Shown here: positions 35,702-44,673 of the stretch, piece by piece
Position numbering within the stretch: the first letter of the stretch is position 1
Layout: the number at the start of each line of letters is the position of its first letter
Assembly: GCF_000725885.1 (NCBI RefSeq)
Contig: NZ_JODR01000002.1
Location: 248,001 to 312,000, forward strand
Direction: 5' to 3'
DNA from: Streptomyces albus subsp. albus
Lineage (GTDB): Bacteria > Actinomycetota > Actinomycetes > Streptomycetales > Streptomycetaceae
Length of the DNA: 64,000 nucleotides
Translations under genes and position numbers: made by a program
Notes under the pieces: generated by a model
Told to the model about the DNA's origin: nothing
Database searches by the model: none
What the model saw: the letters and a program-made list of their open reading frames with translations, nothing else

Positions 35702-36053
35702 CCACTTACCGTTCCCGACCAGCGTCTTCTTCCGGGTGACGAAGGGGCTGAACAGTCAGCGCAAGCTGCCGGTCGTTCTCCTCAGGCAAGGAGGCGTCCA
35801 GGGCGCCATTCCCGGATGATCTGGCGTCCGACCGTGGTCCTGAGGGAAACACCACCATCGACACTGGGAGCCGGGTCGCCCGACCTCTCCCGGGCCGGTG
35901 TACGGGAAAGGCGAGCTCACCGCCGGCACGTCCCCGCCCCGCACTAAGGCGGGCCGTTCGATGCGGTCGGCATGCGTCGGGGGCGTTGGGGGGAGGGAAT
36001 CGGAGGCGAGACGCACGGCGAAGAGCGAGGCACCGGACACCGCGGAGGACATC
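35702..36053. other. Intergenic stretch
   Basis: About 350 bases between the secretion cassette and the plus-strand membrane gene. No convincing coding region, repeat or terminator was found. Confidence 0.5.
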
Positions 36054-36452
36054 ATGCGCGTCGCACTGCTGCGGGCGGTCGGCATGGCGACGGCCGCCTA
36101 CGGCATCGCCGTCACCGCCCGGCCCCGCCTGCTGGCCGCACCGTCCGGGCTCACCGACGAGCAGGGCCGCACCGGCGAGCACACCCTGATCTCACTGCGG
36201 CCCGTGGGCGTGCGTGACGCGGCCAGCGGGCTCGCCCTCGCGCTGGCGCCCGAAGGCCCCGCGCTGCGGACCGCCGCCCTGCTGCGGATCGCCGCCGACC
36301 TCTCGGACGCCGTGCTGCTCGGTGCGACGCTGCCGCGCCCGGCCCGCGCCAAGGCAGTGGCCGTCTCCGTGGGATGGGGTGCCCTCTCACTGGCCGCTCT
36401 GGGCACCCGGCCCGCCCCGGCCGCACGGAAGGGCCGCCGCTTCCCCCGTTAG
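36054..36452 (+). CDS. Small membrane protein (DUF4267-like)
   Basis: A 132-residue protein with about three or four hydrophobic segments (LLRAVGMATAAYGIAVTA, AALLRIAADLSDAVLLGAT, AVAVSVGWGALSLAAL) and a basic C-terminus. The layout is like DUF4267 membrane proteins; function unknown. ATG 36054 follows GCGGAGG at ideal spacing. Confidence 0.7.
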   Translation: MRVALLRAVGMATAAYGIAVTARPRLLAAPSGLTDEQGRTGEHTLISLRPVGVRDAASGLALALAPEGPALRTAALLRIAADLSDAVLLGATLPRPARAKAVAVSVGWGALSLAALGTRPAPAARKGRRFPR

Positions 36453-36462
36453 GGTGCCGCAC

Positions 36463-36708
36463 ATGACAGTGACGGACATGCGGCAGGGGCAGTGCCCGGG
36501 GTGCGGATCGGGCGAGATCCACGACGTGGAACGCCACCCCCAGCAAGGCGGCAGCCTTCTGCTCAGGCTGCGGCACCGCATGACCCTGCAACGGTTCGCC
36601 ACCCGGCTGCTGGTGTGCCTGGAGTGCGGGCGCTTCCAGGAGCACCTGGAGCTGGACGAGAAGGATCGGGGCGAGATCGCCAAGGGTTCGGTGCGCCGGC
36701 TGTCCTGA
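36463..36708 (+). CDS. Small zinc-ribbon protein
   Basis: An 81-residue protein with two Cys pairs, CPGCGSGEIHD and VCLECGRFQEHLEL, forming a likely zinc ribbon around a basic helix (LLRLRHRMTLQRF). Probably a nucleic-acid or protein-binding module; no specific role recognised. It starts 10 bases after the previous stop, so it may be co-transcribed. Confidence 0.72.
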   Translation: MTVTDMRQGQCPGCGSGEIHDVERHPQQGGSLLLRLRHRMTLQRFATRLLVCLECGRFQEHLELDEKDRGEIAKGSVRRLS

Positions 36709-36811
36709 GACCAGGCGCCTGGGGGGCGGCTCCCCCGGATGCCCGTGCGCGCCGCTGCCGTTCGTACGCGCTCGCCGGGCGGCGCCGGACCGCCGCGTCT
36801 ACCCTCGTGGC

Positions 36812-37684
36812 ATGGGTGGCCGGCACCGTCAGATCCGTTCGGCGAGCGCCGACGACCTGCTCTCGCAGCTCGGCCGGCTCACCGCCCGGGTCCGGGAGGA
36901 GATCGAGGTCCAGCGGGCCCGAGTCGAGCTGGCCGAGGCCCTTCAGCGCGGCATGCTGCCCACCACCCTGCCGACCGCACCCGGGCTGCGCGTCGCCGCC
37001 CGGTACGCGCCGGCCCGCAGCGGCCTGGACATCGGCGGCGACTGGTACGACGGCTTCCGGCTCTCGGACGGCACCCTCGCCTTCTCCGTGGGCGACGTCC
37101 AGGGCCACGACGTGGAGGCCGCCGCCTACATGGGCCAGGTGCGGATCGTGCTGCGGGCGGTCGCCGCGATGGGGGCGGCCGACCCCGGCGAGATCCTGGG
37201 CACCGCCAACGAACTGCTGGCGGCCACCGACGACCCGCTCTTCGCCACCTGCCTCTTCCTCTGTTTCGATCCGCGGACCTGGAGCGTGCGCACCTCCCGC
37301 GCCGGCCACACCGGCGCCGTGTGGGCGCGCGAGGACGGGGAGTGCGGCGTCATCGAGCGCGGCCAGGAGGACATCGGCCTCCCGCTGGCCGTACTGCCGG
37401 GCGAGACCTACACCGTCACCCGGTACCGGTTCACCCAGCCCGGCGCGCTGGCACTGCTGACCGACGGGGTCGTCGAAGGGCCGCGGTTCCCCCTGGAGGA
37501 GGGCCTGGACGCGGTCGCCCAGGTGCTGTGCGACGGGGTGCACGAGGACCCCGACACGCTCGCCGACCGCGTCATGGAGGTCGCGGAGCGGACCGGGCAC
37601 AGCGACGACGCCGCCGTCCTGGTGCTCAGCCACGACGGCCCGGAGGCGTGTCGGACGGCCGACGCGGCGCCCGGCGTTGTGTGA
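36812..37684 (+). CDS. SpoIIE-type PP2C serine phosphatase
   Basis: A 290-residue phosphatase. A short coiled coil (LGRLTARVREEIEVQRARVEL) precedes a SpoIIE domain: LQRGMLPTTLPTAPGLRVAARYAPA, metal aspartates in GGDWYD and VGDVQGHDVEAA, LTDGVVEG and SDDAAVLVL. All catalytic acids are present. It would dephosphorylate an anti-sigma-factor antagonist. No sensor domain is fused, but its stop overlaps the start of a MASE1 membrane protein (TGATG), which could be the sensor partner. Confidence 0.9.
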   Translation: MGGRHRQIRSASADDLLSQLGRLTARVREEIEVQRARVELAEALQRGMLPTTLPTAPGLRVAARYAPARSGLDIGGDWYDGFRLSDGTLAFSVGDVQGHDVEAAAYMGQVRIVLRAVAAMGAADPGEILGTANELLAATDDPLFATCLFLCFDPRTWSVRTSRAGHTGAVWAREDGECGVIERGQEDIGLPLAVLPGETYTVTRYRFTQPGALALLTDGVVEGPRFPLEEGLDAVAQVLCDGVHEDPDTLADRVMEVAERTGHSDDAAVLVLSHDGPEACRTADAAPGVV

Positions 37685-38760
37685 TGAACGACGTGGCACG
37701 CACCCCTGTGACGGCCGACCGGCCCCCGGAACCCTCCCCGGACCCCGCCCCGGGGCCGGCCGGCGGCGGAAGCGGCATCACCGTCCGGCTCCTGGCCGGC
37801 TACGCGCTGCGCGTCGTACTGATCGCCCTCGGCTACTACGCGGGCGGGCTGGTCGGCCTGCTGCGGGAGGTGACGGTGGCCGGCGCGACCGTCACCCCCT
37901 TCTGGCCGCCGACCGGCGTCGCCGTCGCCTGTCTGCTCGCCTTCGGACTGCGGGTGTGGCCCGGCGTCGCACTCGGCGCCCTGCTGGTCGTCACCGGGAT
38001 GGGCCCGCTGAGCTGGACGGCACTGGGACTCGTGGCGGGCAACACCCTCTCCCCCGTCCTCGCGTGCCTGCTGCTGCGCCGCGCCGGGTTCCGCGCGCAG
38101 GTGGACCGCCTCCGGGACGGGGTCAGCCTGGTCTTCCTGGGCGCCCTGCTGGGCATGCTCGTCAGCCCCACCGTCGGCACCTTCATGGTGGTGGCCGGCG
38201 GGGGCCTGTCCCCGGACGACTTCTGGCCCGTCTGGGCGGCCTGGTGGGCCGGCGACGCGGTCGGCGTCCTCGTGGTCACCCCGCTGCTGCTGGCCCTGCG
38301 ACGGCCCGGCCGGCCCCGGGACGCCGCGCAGATCGCCGAGGCAGCCGCACTCGGCGCGGCGACGATCCTGCTGGCCCTCGTGGTCACCCGCTCCCCCGTC
38401 AGCCTGCTGTTCCTCGTCTACCCGCTGCTGGTGTGGGCGGCGCTGCGGTTCCAACTGGTGGGCGGCGCGGTCTGCACGGCCGTCCTGTCCCTGTGCGCGA
38501 CCTGGGCGGCCACCGACCCCGCCGGGGTCTTCGCGCGGCAGAACCTGTTCGAGGGCATGATCACCCTCCAGGCCCTCAACGGCTCCGCCGCGCTGACCGC
38601 CCTGCTGCTGGCCGCGGTCACCGCGGAGAGACGCAGCACCCAGCGCCGGATCGCCGCCGCCTGCGAGGACCTGGCCGAAATGGTGGACGTGCTCGCCCCG
38701 CAGGGCCGCGGCCCCCGCTCCTTCCCGGCCGGCAGCCGTACGGGGCAGCGGCAGGGCTGA
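37684..38760 (+). CDS. MASE1-domain membrane sensor
   Basis: A 358-residue membrane protein with about eight or nine helices matching MASE1: TPFWPPTGVAVACLLAFGLRVWPGVALGA, WAAWWAGDAVGVLVVTPLLLAL, and YPLLVWAALRFQLVGGA. MASE1 is normally an N-terminal sensor fused to a GGDEF or kinase domain, but here the protein ends about 40 residues after the last helix with no output domain. Overlap with the phosphatase gene suggests they work as a pair. Confidence 0.85.
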   Translation: MNDVARTPVTADRPPEPSPDPAPGPAGGGSGITVRLLAGYALRVVLIALGYYAGGLVGLLREVTVAGATVTPFWPPTGVAVACLLAFGLRVWPGVALGALLVVTGMGPLSWTALGLVAGNTLSPVLACLLLRRAGFRAQVDRLRDGVSLVFLGALLGMLVSPTVGTFMVVAGGGLSPDDFWPVWAAWWAGDAVGVLVVTPLLLALRRPGRPRDAAQIAEAAALGAATILLALVVTRSPVSLLFLVYPLLVWAALRFQLVGGAVCTAVLSLCATWAATDPAGVFARQNLFEGMITLQALNGSAALTALLLAAVTAERRSTQRRIAAACEDLAEMVDVLAPQGRGPRSFPAGSRTGQRQG

Positions 38761-38789
38761 ACGCCCCCGGCGGCCTGCGGGGGCCGCAC

Positions 38790-38990
38790 CGCTGGTGCAC
38801 GGGCCTTGGCGTACGGGCCTGGCGTGTGGGGCTGGCGTATGGGGCTTGGCGTGCGGCTCGGGTGTATGGGCACTGGCGTCGCACGGGGGCTGGTGTGCGG
38901 CGCTCGGCGCACGGACCCTGGCGTGCGACCCAGGTGTACGGCCCTGGCGCATAAAGCTCTGGCGCACGAGGGGCTGGCGTGCAGCGGCTC
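38790..38990. repeat. Degenerate 14-16 bp tandem repeats (GGCCTGGCGTayG)
   Basis: About a dozen imperfect copies of a GGGCCTGGCGTATG-like word between the MASE1 gene and the gene at 39005. No coding signal. Confidence 0.6.
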
Positions 38991-39004
38991 GTTAGGGTGC
39001 CGCC

Positions 39005-39613
39005 ATGCTTGTGCACGGTGCTGGCCCGCTCTCCCTCCCCGAGCCGCAGGAATGGCGGCAGGCGCTGCTCACCCTGGGATGCCAGTTGGCCGCGGTGGGG
39101 CCCCGGCGGCACGAGGACTGGCTGGTGGACGCCGCGGCGGTGCTCCAGTTCCGCACCCGCGACCCGCGCGGCTGGCTGCCCGAAGCCCACACCAGGTGGC
39201 CCGAGCGCGGCCGGAGCTCCCCGTACTACCCGTTCGACCGGCTGGAGCCGCACCACCTCGACCACCATCTGGAGCTGCTGACCCACGAGGCGGCGGTGGA
39301 ACTGACCGCACTGCACTGGACCGCCGCCCCCTTCGGCGGGCCCCGGCCGCCCGGCGAGTCCGGCCCCGTACGGCGGCGCAGGCTGTGGTCGGCGGCCCGC
39401 ACCCTGCTGGCCCGGTTCGGCCCCGACGCGGAGTACGCCACCAACGCCGAGGACCTCAGCGGCGGCACCGATCCCCACTGGTACCGCGACGGCTTCTCCC
39501 TCTCCTGCTTCGCGGGGGTGGACGCACAGCGGGACGGCTACGTCTGCGACTTCGGCATCCTGGCGGTCTCGGACACGGAGATCGGCGCCTTCTGGAACTT
39601 CTTCATCGACTGA
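39005..39613 (+). CDS. Hypothetical protein
   Basis: A 202-residue soluble protein, rich in Trp, His and Arg, without membrane segments. Notable segments are PYYPFDRLEPHHLDHHLELL, HEAAVELTALHWTAAPFGGP and a C-terminal YVCDFGILAVSDTEIGAFWNFFID. I recognise no family. It is convergent with the DUF4291 gene, 15 bases apart. Confidence 0.65.
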   Translation: MLVHGAGPLSLPEPQEWRQALLTLGCQLAAVGPRRHEDWLVDAAAVLQFRTRDPRGWLPEAHTRWPERGRSSPYYPFDRLEPHHLDHHLELLTHEAAVELTALHWTAAPFGGPRPPGESGPVRRRRLWSAARTLLARFGPDAEYATNAEDLSGGTDPHWYRDGFSLSCFAGVDAQRDGYVCDFGILAVSDTEIGAFWNFFID

Positions 39614-39628
39614 CCCACGGCGGCGTAC

Positions 39629-40225
39629 TCAGCCGGCCAGATGGCCGAGCAGTTCCGGGCCCGCCGGGTAGGGGCGTTCCTCCGGCAGCAGGGCACGGGC
39701 CTCCGCCAGGTCGCCTTCCTGGACCGCGACACGCACCCGGTGCGCGAGAGGGGTGACGTCCGCGATGGACACCGTCCACTCGTCGGCGTAGCGACGAGTG
39801 GCCTCCCCCGCCAGGCCCAGCTGGAGGGACCGGTGCTCCAGCGGGCGCAGGTGCAGATCCCGCTCCGGGTCCCACTGGACCCGGGCGGGTGACTCGCGCA
39901 GCCGGCGCCGCCAGGTGGCGTGGTCGGGGTGACGGGCCGCGTCGTAATGCGTCAGACAGGCATGCCGCAGCGCCCATTCGAAGCCCTCGCGGCTGATCTC
40001 GACGGCGAGCACCGTCTCCTGGTCCGGCTTGGTGCCCCAGCCGCAGCGGTACATCATCCACAGGAAGGACGGTTTGATCCAGGTCATGCGGTCCCGCTTC
40101 CATGCGGCGGGGAACCGCCCGTCCCGGGCCGCCGGCAGACCGAGCCGCGGCGCGTACGCCTGGTAGACGGTGACCGTGGTCGGGGTGTACAGGGCCCGTA
40201 TCTCATGGGTGGGTCGCTTCGTCAC
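39629..40225 (-). CDS. DUF4291 protein
   Basis: A 198-residue DUF4291 protein with the family core EIRALYTPTTVTVYQAYAPRLG, RMTWIKPSFLWMMYRCGWGTK and a late RSLQLGLAG. Function unknown; some family members lie in toxin or ADP-ribosylation-like contexts. The GTG at 40225 begins the conserved part; the 26 codons upstream are Arg/Pro-rich and unlike the family. Confidence 0.85.
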   Translation of the reverse strand: MTKRPTHEIRALYTPTTVTVYQAYAPRLGLPAARDGRFPAAWKRDRMTWIKPSFLWMMYRCGWGTKPDQETVLAVEISREGFEWALRHACLTHYDAARHPDHATWRRRLRESPARVQWDPERDLHLRPLEHRSLQLGLAGEATRRYADEWTVSIADVTPLAHRVRVAVQEGDLAEARALLPEERPYPAGPELLGHLAG

Positions 40226-40379
40226 GGCGCCCAGCGTCGCGTGACCGGGGCTGTGGCAGCCACCGAATATCCACCGGCGGGGCCGCCGGAGGCCGCCCGG
40301 CACCCGGGGCCCCGCCTCCGGACGGCGCGGCCTTGGTGACTCGCGCTCGGGCGGGGCGTGCGGGTGCCGGGCGTGCGGG

Positions 40380-41204
40380 TTACAGGATCTCCAGCGGCTG
40401 CTTGCGGGTCGGGGGCGGGAACGCCGCGTCGAGCGCGGCCAGGTCCTCGTCGGTCAGGGTGAGGTCGGCCGCCGCGCGGTTCTCCTCGACATGGGCGCGG
40501 GAGGCCGCCTTCGGGATGGCGATGACGTCCTCGTGGCGCAGCACCCACGCCAGTGCGACCTGTGCGGGCGTGGCACCGTGCGCGTCGGCGACCGCGCGCA
40601 GCGCCTCATGGCCGAGCAGCCGGCCCTGCTCCACCGGCGAGTAGGCCATCACGGGCACGGACAGTTCGCGGCAACGGGGCAGCAGGTCGTACTCCGGGCC
40701 GCGGCGGGTGAGGTTGTAGAGGATCTGGTCGGTGGCCGGGACCGCGCCCGCGGGGAGGTCGGCGAGGTCGTCGGCGTCCAGATTGCTCACCCCCCAGTGG
40801 CGGATGCTGCCCTCCCGTACCAGGTCCTCGAACGCCTCGACCGTCTCGGCCAGCGGCACGCCGCCCCGCCAGTGCAGCAGATACAGGTCGATGCGGTCGG
40901 TGCCCAGACGCCGCAGACTCGCACGGCACGCCTGGAGGGTGCCGCGCCGGTCGGCGTGCGACGGAAGGACCTTGCTGACGAGGAACACCTCGTCCCTGCG
41001 GCCCGCGACGGCCTCGCCCACCAGCTCCTCACTGGCGCCGCCGCCGTACATCTCGGCCGTGTCGATGAGTGTCATCCCCGCATCGATGCCGGTGCGGAGC
41101 GCGTCCAGCTCCTCGGCGCGCCGGGACGGGTCGTCCCCCATGTGCCAGGTGCCCTGCCCGAGGGCCGGGACCCGAGCACCGGAGGGAAGGGTCACTGTGC
41201 GCAT
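40380..41204 (-). other. Aldo/keto reductase unit with possible own start
   Basis: If independently translated, ATG 41204 gives a 274-residue reductase of normal length ([20 protein letters not shown]). ATG 41255 is an alternative. No strong Shine-Dalgarno precedes either. It is part of the fused frame described for 40380-42014. Confidence 0.6.
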
Positions 41205-42014
41205 CACGTGATCGTGGTCCTTTCCGTTGACGGCGGTGCTGAGGGGCCCCTCCATGATCGCCGCTCCACCGCCGCTCCGCCCGCCCGGGTGCAGGGCCGC
41301 CCGCCCGGGTGCGAGGCCCTTGCGGGGCCGCCCTCGCGGGGCCTCTCGCCGGGCCCGGCCGGTGTCACGATGCTGGTTGAGGTAGGCGAGAACGGCGCGG
41401 ACGCGGCGGTTGGTGTCGCCGTCGTCGGAGATGCCGAGCTTGCCGAACAGGGAGGTGGTGTACTTGCTGATGGCGCTCTCGCTGAGGAAGAGACGGCGGC
41501 CGATGGCCTGGTTGGACAGCCCTTCGGCCATGAGGGCCAGCACGGAGTGCTCGCGGTCGGTGAGCCCCTCCAGTTCCCGGTTCGGCGCCGTACCGGCCAG
41601 GAGCTTGGCGATGACGGCCGGGTCCATGGCGGTCCCGCCGCCCGCGACGCGCTCCAGAGCGGAGAAGAACTGGTCGGCGTCGAAGACGCTCTCCTTGAGG
41701 AGGTAGCCGACACCGCCGGAGCCGTCGGCCAGCAACTCACGGGCGTAGAGCTGCTCGACGTGCTGGGAGAGGATGAGGACCGGAAGTCCGGGTGTCTCGG
41801 TGCGCGCCGCGAGAGCCGCCCGCAGTCCCTCGTCCGACTGGTTCGGCGGCATACGGACATCGATGACGGACACGTCCGGGCGCCAGGTCCGCAGTGCGTC
41901 GAGCGTCTCCGGCCCGGTCGCCGCGGTCGCGACCACCTGGTGCCCGTACGCCTCGATCAGGCGGACCATCCCGTCACGCAGCAGGTAGAGGTCCTCGGCT
42001 ACAACGATTCGCAT
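40380..42014 (-). CDS. NarL/LuxR response regulator in frame with an aldo/keto reductase
   Basis: A 544-codon frame with no stop between two complete proteins. Residues 1-125 are a receiver ([15 protein letters not shown], phospho-Asp52 in [15 protein letters not shown]) and 148-205 a LuxR helix-turn-helix ([24 protein letters not shown] read in pieces). Residues 271-544 are an aldo/keto reductase with Asp/Tyr/Lys/His catalysts in [20 protein letters not shown] and LYLLHWRGG. The 55-residue linker is Arg/Gly/Pro-rich and looks like translated intergenic DNA. The frame overlaps the kinase gene by 16 bases. Either a stop was lost and a fusion is made, or the reductase is separately initiated. 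Confidence 0.72.
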   Translation of the reverse strand: MRIVVAEDLYLLRDGMVRLIEAYGHQVVATAATGPETLDALRTWRPDVSVIDVRMPPNQSDEGLRAALAARTETPGLPVLILSQHVEQLYARELLADGSGGVGYLLKESVFDADQFFSALERVAGGGTAMDPAVIAKLLAGTAPNRELEGLTDREHSVLALMAEGLSNQAIGRRLFLSESAISKYTTSLFGKLGISDDGDTNRRVRAVLAYLNQHRDTGRARREAPRGRPRKGLAPGRAALHPGGRSGGGAAIMEGPLSTAVNGKDHDHVMRTVTLPSGARVPALGQGTWHMGDDPSRRAEELDALRTGIDAGMTLIDTAEMYGGGASEELVGEAVAGRRDEVFLVSKVLPSHADRRGTLQACRASLRRLGTDRIDLYLLHWRGGVPLAETVEAFEDLVREGSIRHWGVSNLDADDLADLPAGAVPATDQILYNLTRRGPEYDLLPRCRELSVPVMAYSPVEQGRLLGHEALRAVADAHGATPAQVALAWVLRHEDVIAIPKAASRAHVEENRAAADLTLTDEDLAALDAAFPPPTRKQPLEIL

Positions 42015-43258
42015 GGCACCGTCATCCTCACACGGGTCGGGCCGCCCGGCGGACTGGTGACCTCCAAGCTGCCGTCGAAGACCGCCAGTCGGCGACGCAG
42101 CCCGTGGAGCCCGCCACCGGACCGCTCGCCGGCGCCGCCCCGGCCGTCGTCCTCGACCTCGACGACGAGGCCGCCCCCGTCCCGGAAGAGGGAGACGTCG
42201 GCGCTGGTCGCGCGGGCGTGCTTGGCCGCGTTCGCCAGCAGTTCGGCAACGCCGAAATAGAGGGCGGACTCGATCGGCGGCTCCGCGTGCAACGGTGCGT
42301 CGGCGCGGACGGTCACCCGGAGGGGGACGTCCAGCGCGAGCGCCCGGACCGCGTCGACGAGACCGCGTTCGCTGAGCACCGGCGGCGCGATGCCGCGGAC
42401 CAGTTCGCGCAGCTCCGCCAGCGAGGTGGCGGCTCCCGCCCGCGCGTCCCGCAACAGCGCCCTGGCCTGCTCGGGATGGGTCTCCATCAGTTTCTCCACC
42501 GTCGACAAGGACAGCCCGAGCGCGATCAGACGGGCCTGTGCCCCGTCGTGCAGGTCCCGTCCGATCCGGCGGATCTCCGCGGCCTGGGCGACAGTTGTGT
42601 CCGCCCGCTGGGCGGTCAGCTCCTCCACCCGGCCCGCCAGCCGCATCGCGGCGGAAGGGCCCAGGAAGCGGACAGCGACCGGTTCGACAGGCCGCCAGGC
42701 GTACGGAGCCGCGACGGCCGCCACGACGAGGCCGAGCACCCCGACGGACCACGCGGCGGGCCCCGACGAAACGAACGCGCAGGCCGCCGCGGCCACCGCG
42801 GCCGGCGGGACGGCGGCGGCCAAGCCCGCGGTGAACGGCACGACCAGCGTGAACCGCACGTCCCGCCAGACGGCGGGGTCGGCCCACCGGACCCGCCACT
42901 TCTGGTCCAGCACCGCGTCGCGGCGGGTGCGCTCGTAGCCGAAGCCGTTCCACCAGTACCCGGTGGACATCTGCGTCACCGGCCCGGCCTGCCGGTATCC
43001 GTCGGGGACGACGGTGGCCGTCCACCGTGCGACGAGCAGCCGGACGGCCCGGCACACCGGACGGGACAGGGCGAGCGTGCCCACGCAGACCAGCACCAGC
43101 GGCGCCGGCCAGGACCATGGATTGCTCGCACCCCACCGGATGCCCAGGGCCACGGCGGCGGCCCACACGCCCGGGACCAGCATGCTGACGAGCGCCACGG
43201 CGCACGCCCGCACGAACCCCACTCCGACGCGTACCGGCCACGCATCCGACTGCCTCAT
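41999..43258 (-). CDS. Sensor histidine kinase (HisKA_3)
   Basis: A 419-residue kinase. Membrane segments lie at about 15-65 and 140-185; a cytoplasmic loop contains [18 protein letters not shown]. The dimerisation box [19 protein letters not shown] carries the phospho-histidine, the N box is [10 protein letters not shown], and the G region is [10 protein letters not shown]...[10 protein letters not shown]. Cognate partner of the response regulator it overlaps. ATG 43258 follows GAGGGAC; codons upstream look non-conserved. Divergent from the membrane protein at 43409, a possible target. Confidence 0.9.
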   Translation of the reverse strand: MRQSDAWPVRVGVGFVRACAVALVSMLVPGVWAAAVALGIRWGASNPWSWPAPLVLVCVGTLALSRPVCRAVRLLVARWTATVVPDGYRQAGPVTQMSTGYWWNGFGYERTRRDAVLDQKWRVRWADPAVWRDVRFTLVVPFTAGLAAAVPPAAVAAAACAFVSSGPAAWSVGVLGLVVAAVAAPYAWRPVEPVAVRFLGPSAAMRLAGRVEELTAQRADTTVAQAAEIRRIGRDLHDGAQARLIALGLSLSTVEKLMETHPEQARALLRDARAGAATSLAELRELVRGIAPPVLSERGLVDAVRALALDVPLRVTVRADAPLHAEPPIESALYFGVAELLANAAKHARATSADVSLFRDGGGLVVEVEDDGRGGAGERSGGGLHGLRRRLAVFDGSLEVTSPPGGPTRVRMTVPCESL

Positions 43259-43408
43259 GTCCCGTCCCTCGCCTCCGTTCGGTGCTTCCACTGTGCACCG
43301 GCCGGGAGCCGCGTCCTGCCTGGTCGGCCGGAGAGTGGGTCCAGACCCACCGCACCGTGCGGCCAGACGCATACCCGGGCGGCCCGGCGCTTCGTAGCGT
43401 CAACCGGC

Positions 43409-43861
43409 ATGGACACCCACACAGATCCCCAGGCCGAGACGGCTGCCCTGCACGACCCCCGCGCCCGGCGCGCCTTCGGCACGGTGCGGAGAAGCATCCA
43501 GAGCTACGGCGTCCTCAGCGTCGTCGCCCTGCTGACCGTCGCCCTCGCGGCAGGCGGCGGCCATACGGTGAACACCTTCATGTGGGTCCGGGCGGTCCTG
43601 CTGCCGCTGGTCGCCGTACTGGTCTTCCGGTTGGCCGGCTCCGCTTCCCGTGGCTCGCGGCGCGCCCTCGAACGTCTGAGGGCCCTCGCCGTCGTCATGC
43701 CGGTCGCGATCATCGGCGTCGATCTGATCCCGGGCGTCTGCCCGCCCTGGTACGCCGCGATGCAGACCGTCTGCATGCTGCCCGTCATCGTCGTCGCCGT
43801 CGTCACCCGCGGCTCCGCGCTGCGCGCCGCCGTTCCCGCCGCCGATCCCGGGCGACGGTGA
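43409..43861 (+). CDS. Membrane protein divergent from the two-component system
   Basis: A 150-residue protein with four hydrophobic helices ([66 protein letters not shown]). Family not recognised; such proteins are commonly found beside NarL-type systems in streptomycetes and may be regulated by them. ATG 43409 lies 150 bases from the kinase start. Confidence 0.75.
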   Translation: MDTHTDPQAETAALHDPRARRAFGTVRRSIQSYGVLSVVALLTVALAAGGGHTVNTFMWVRAVLLPLVAVLVFRLAGSASRGSRRALERLRALAVVMPVAIIGVDLIPGVCPPWYAAMQTVCMLPVIVVAVVTRGSALRAAVPAADPGRR

Positions 43862-43869
43862 CGACTTCC

Positions 43870-44400
43870 GCCGGGCCACTGTGCCGCCGCGCGGGGGCTG
43901 CCGGCCGGACCCGCCGCTGTGTGGGGGCTGCCGGCCGGGCGCCGCTGTGCGGAGCTTGCCGGCCGGACGCCGTCGCGCGGGGGCTGCCGGCCGGCGCCCG
44001 CCGTGCGGAGTCTGCCCGCCGGACACCGCCGTGCGGGGGCTCCCAGCCGGGCGCCCGCCGTGCGGAGTCTGCCAGCCGGACACCGCCGTGCGGGGGCTCC
44101 CAGCCGGGCGCCCGCCGTGCGGAGCCTGCCAGCCGGACACCGCCGCGCGGGGGCTCCCAGCCGGGCGCCCGCCGTGCGGAGCCTGCCAGCCGGACACCGC
44201 CCTGCGGAGCCTGCCAGCCGGACACCGCCGCGCGGGGGCTCCCAGCCGGACACCGCCATGCGGAGGCTCCCAACCGAGCGCCGCTGTACGGAGCCTGCCG
44301 GCCGGGTGCCGCTGTGCGGAGCCTGCCGACCGGGTGCCGCTGTGTGGTGGCTCCCAGCCGGGCGCGCCGCCGTGTGGAGCCTGCCGGTCGGACGACCGAA
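43870..44400. repeat. Minisatellite: alternating 28/29-bp GC-rich units
   Basis: About 18 units of a GTGCGGAGCCTGCCAGCCGG-type repeat. In the centre (about 43995-44230) 28-bp and 29-bp variants alternate to give a 57-bp higher-order period, nearly perfect over several copies. Flanking units are degenerate. Period 57 is a multiple of three, so frames stay open on both strands, but no start, ribosome site or conserved protein is seen. The rest of 43862-44673 has no gene either. Confidence 0.75.
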
Positions 44401-44673
44401 GACCGGCGGCTGGCGACCGGTGGCCGGTGGGCAGGTGGCTGCCGGTCGGTGGCCGTGTCTGACGACCGGGAAAGGGCCCGCCCCTCCCCGGCCCCCCCGG
44501 GGGGGGTGGGGCTTCGGGTGGGGGACGGGCCCGGCGGCCCCGGGCTGCGGCAGCCGGGGCCGGTCGGGGCCGGCGCTGTGGAAGAGGTGTGCGCCGGCAC
44601 CGTGCGGGGTGCTCCGGGAGCGCCGTGCGAGTGCTCCCGGAGCATCGTGGGCCCCGAGCGAGGGGCCGAGGCG

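Noticed and set aside
43409..43861. Extension of this membrane gene far upstream to about 41894
   Set aside because: The extension is antisense to the kinase gene; the family-like start and spacing place the ATG at 43409.
43870..44400. CRISPR array
   Set aside because: Units are contiguous 28/29-bp repeats without unique spacers, and no cas genes are near.
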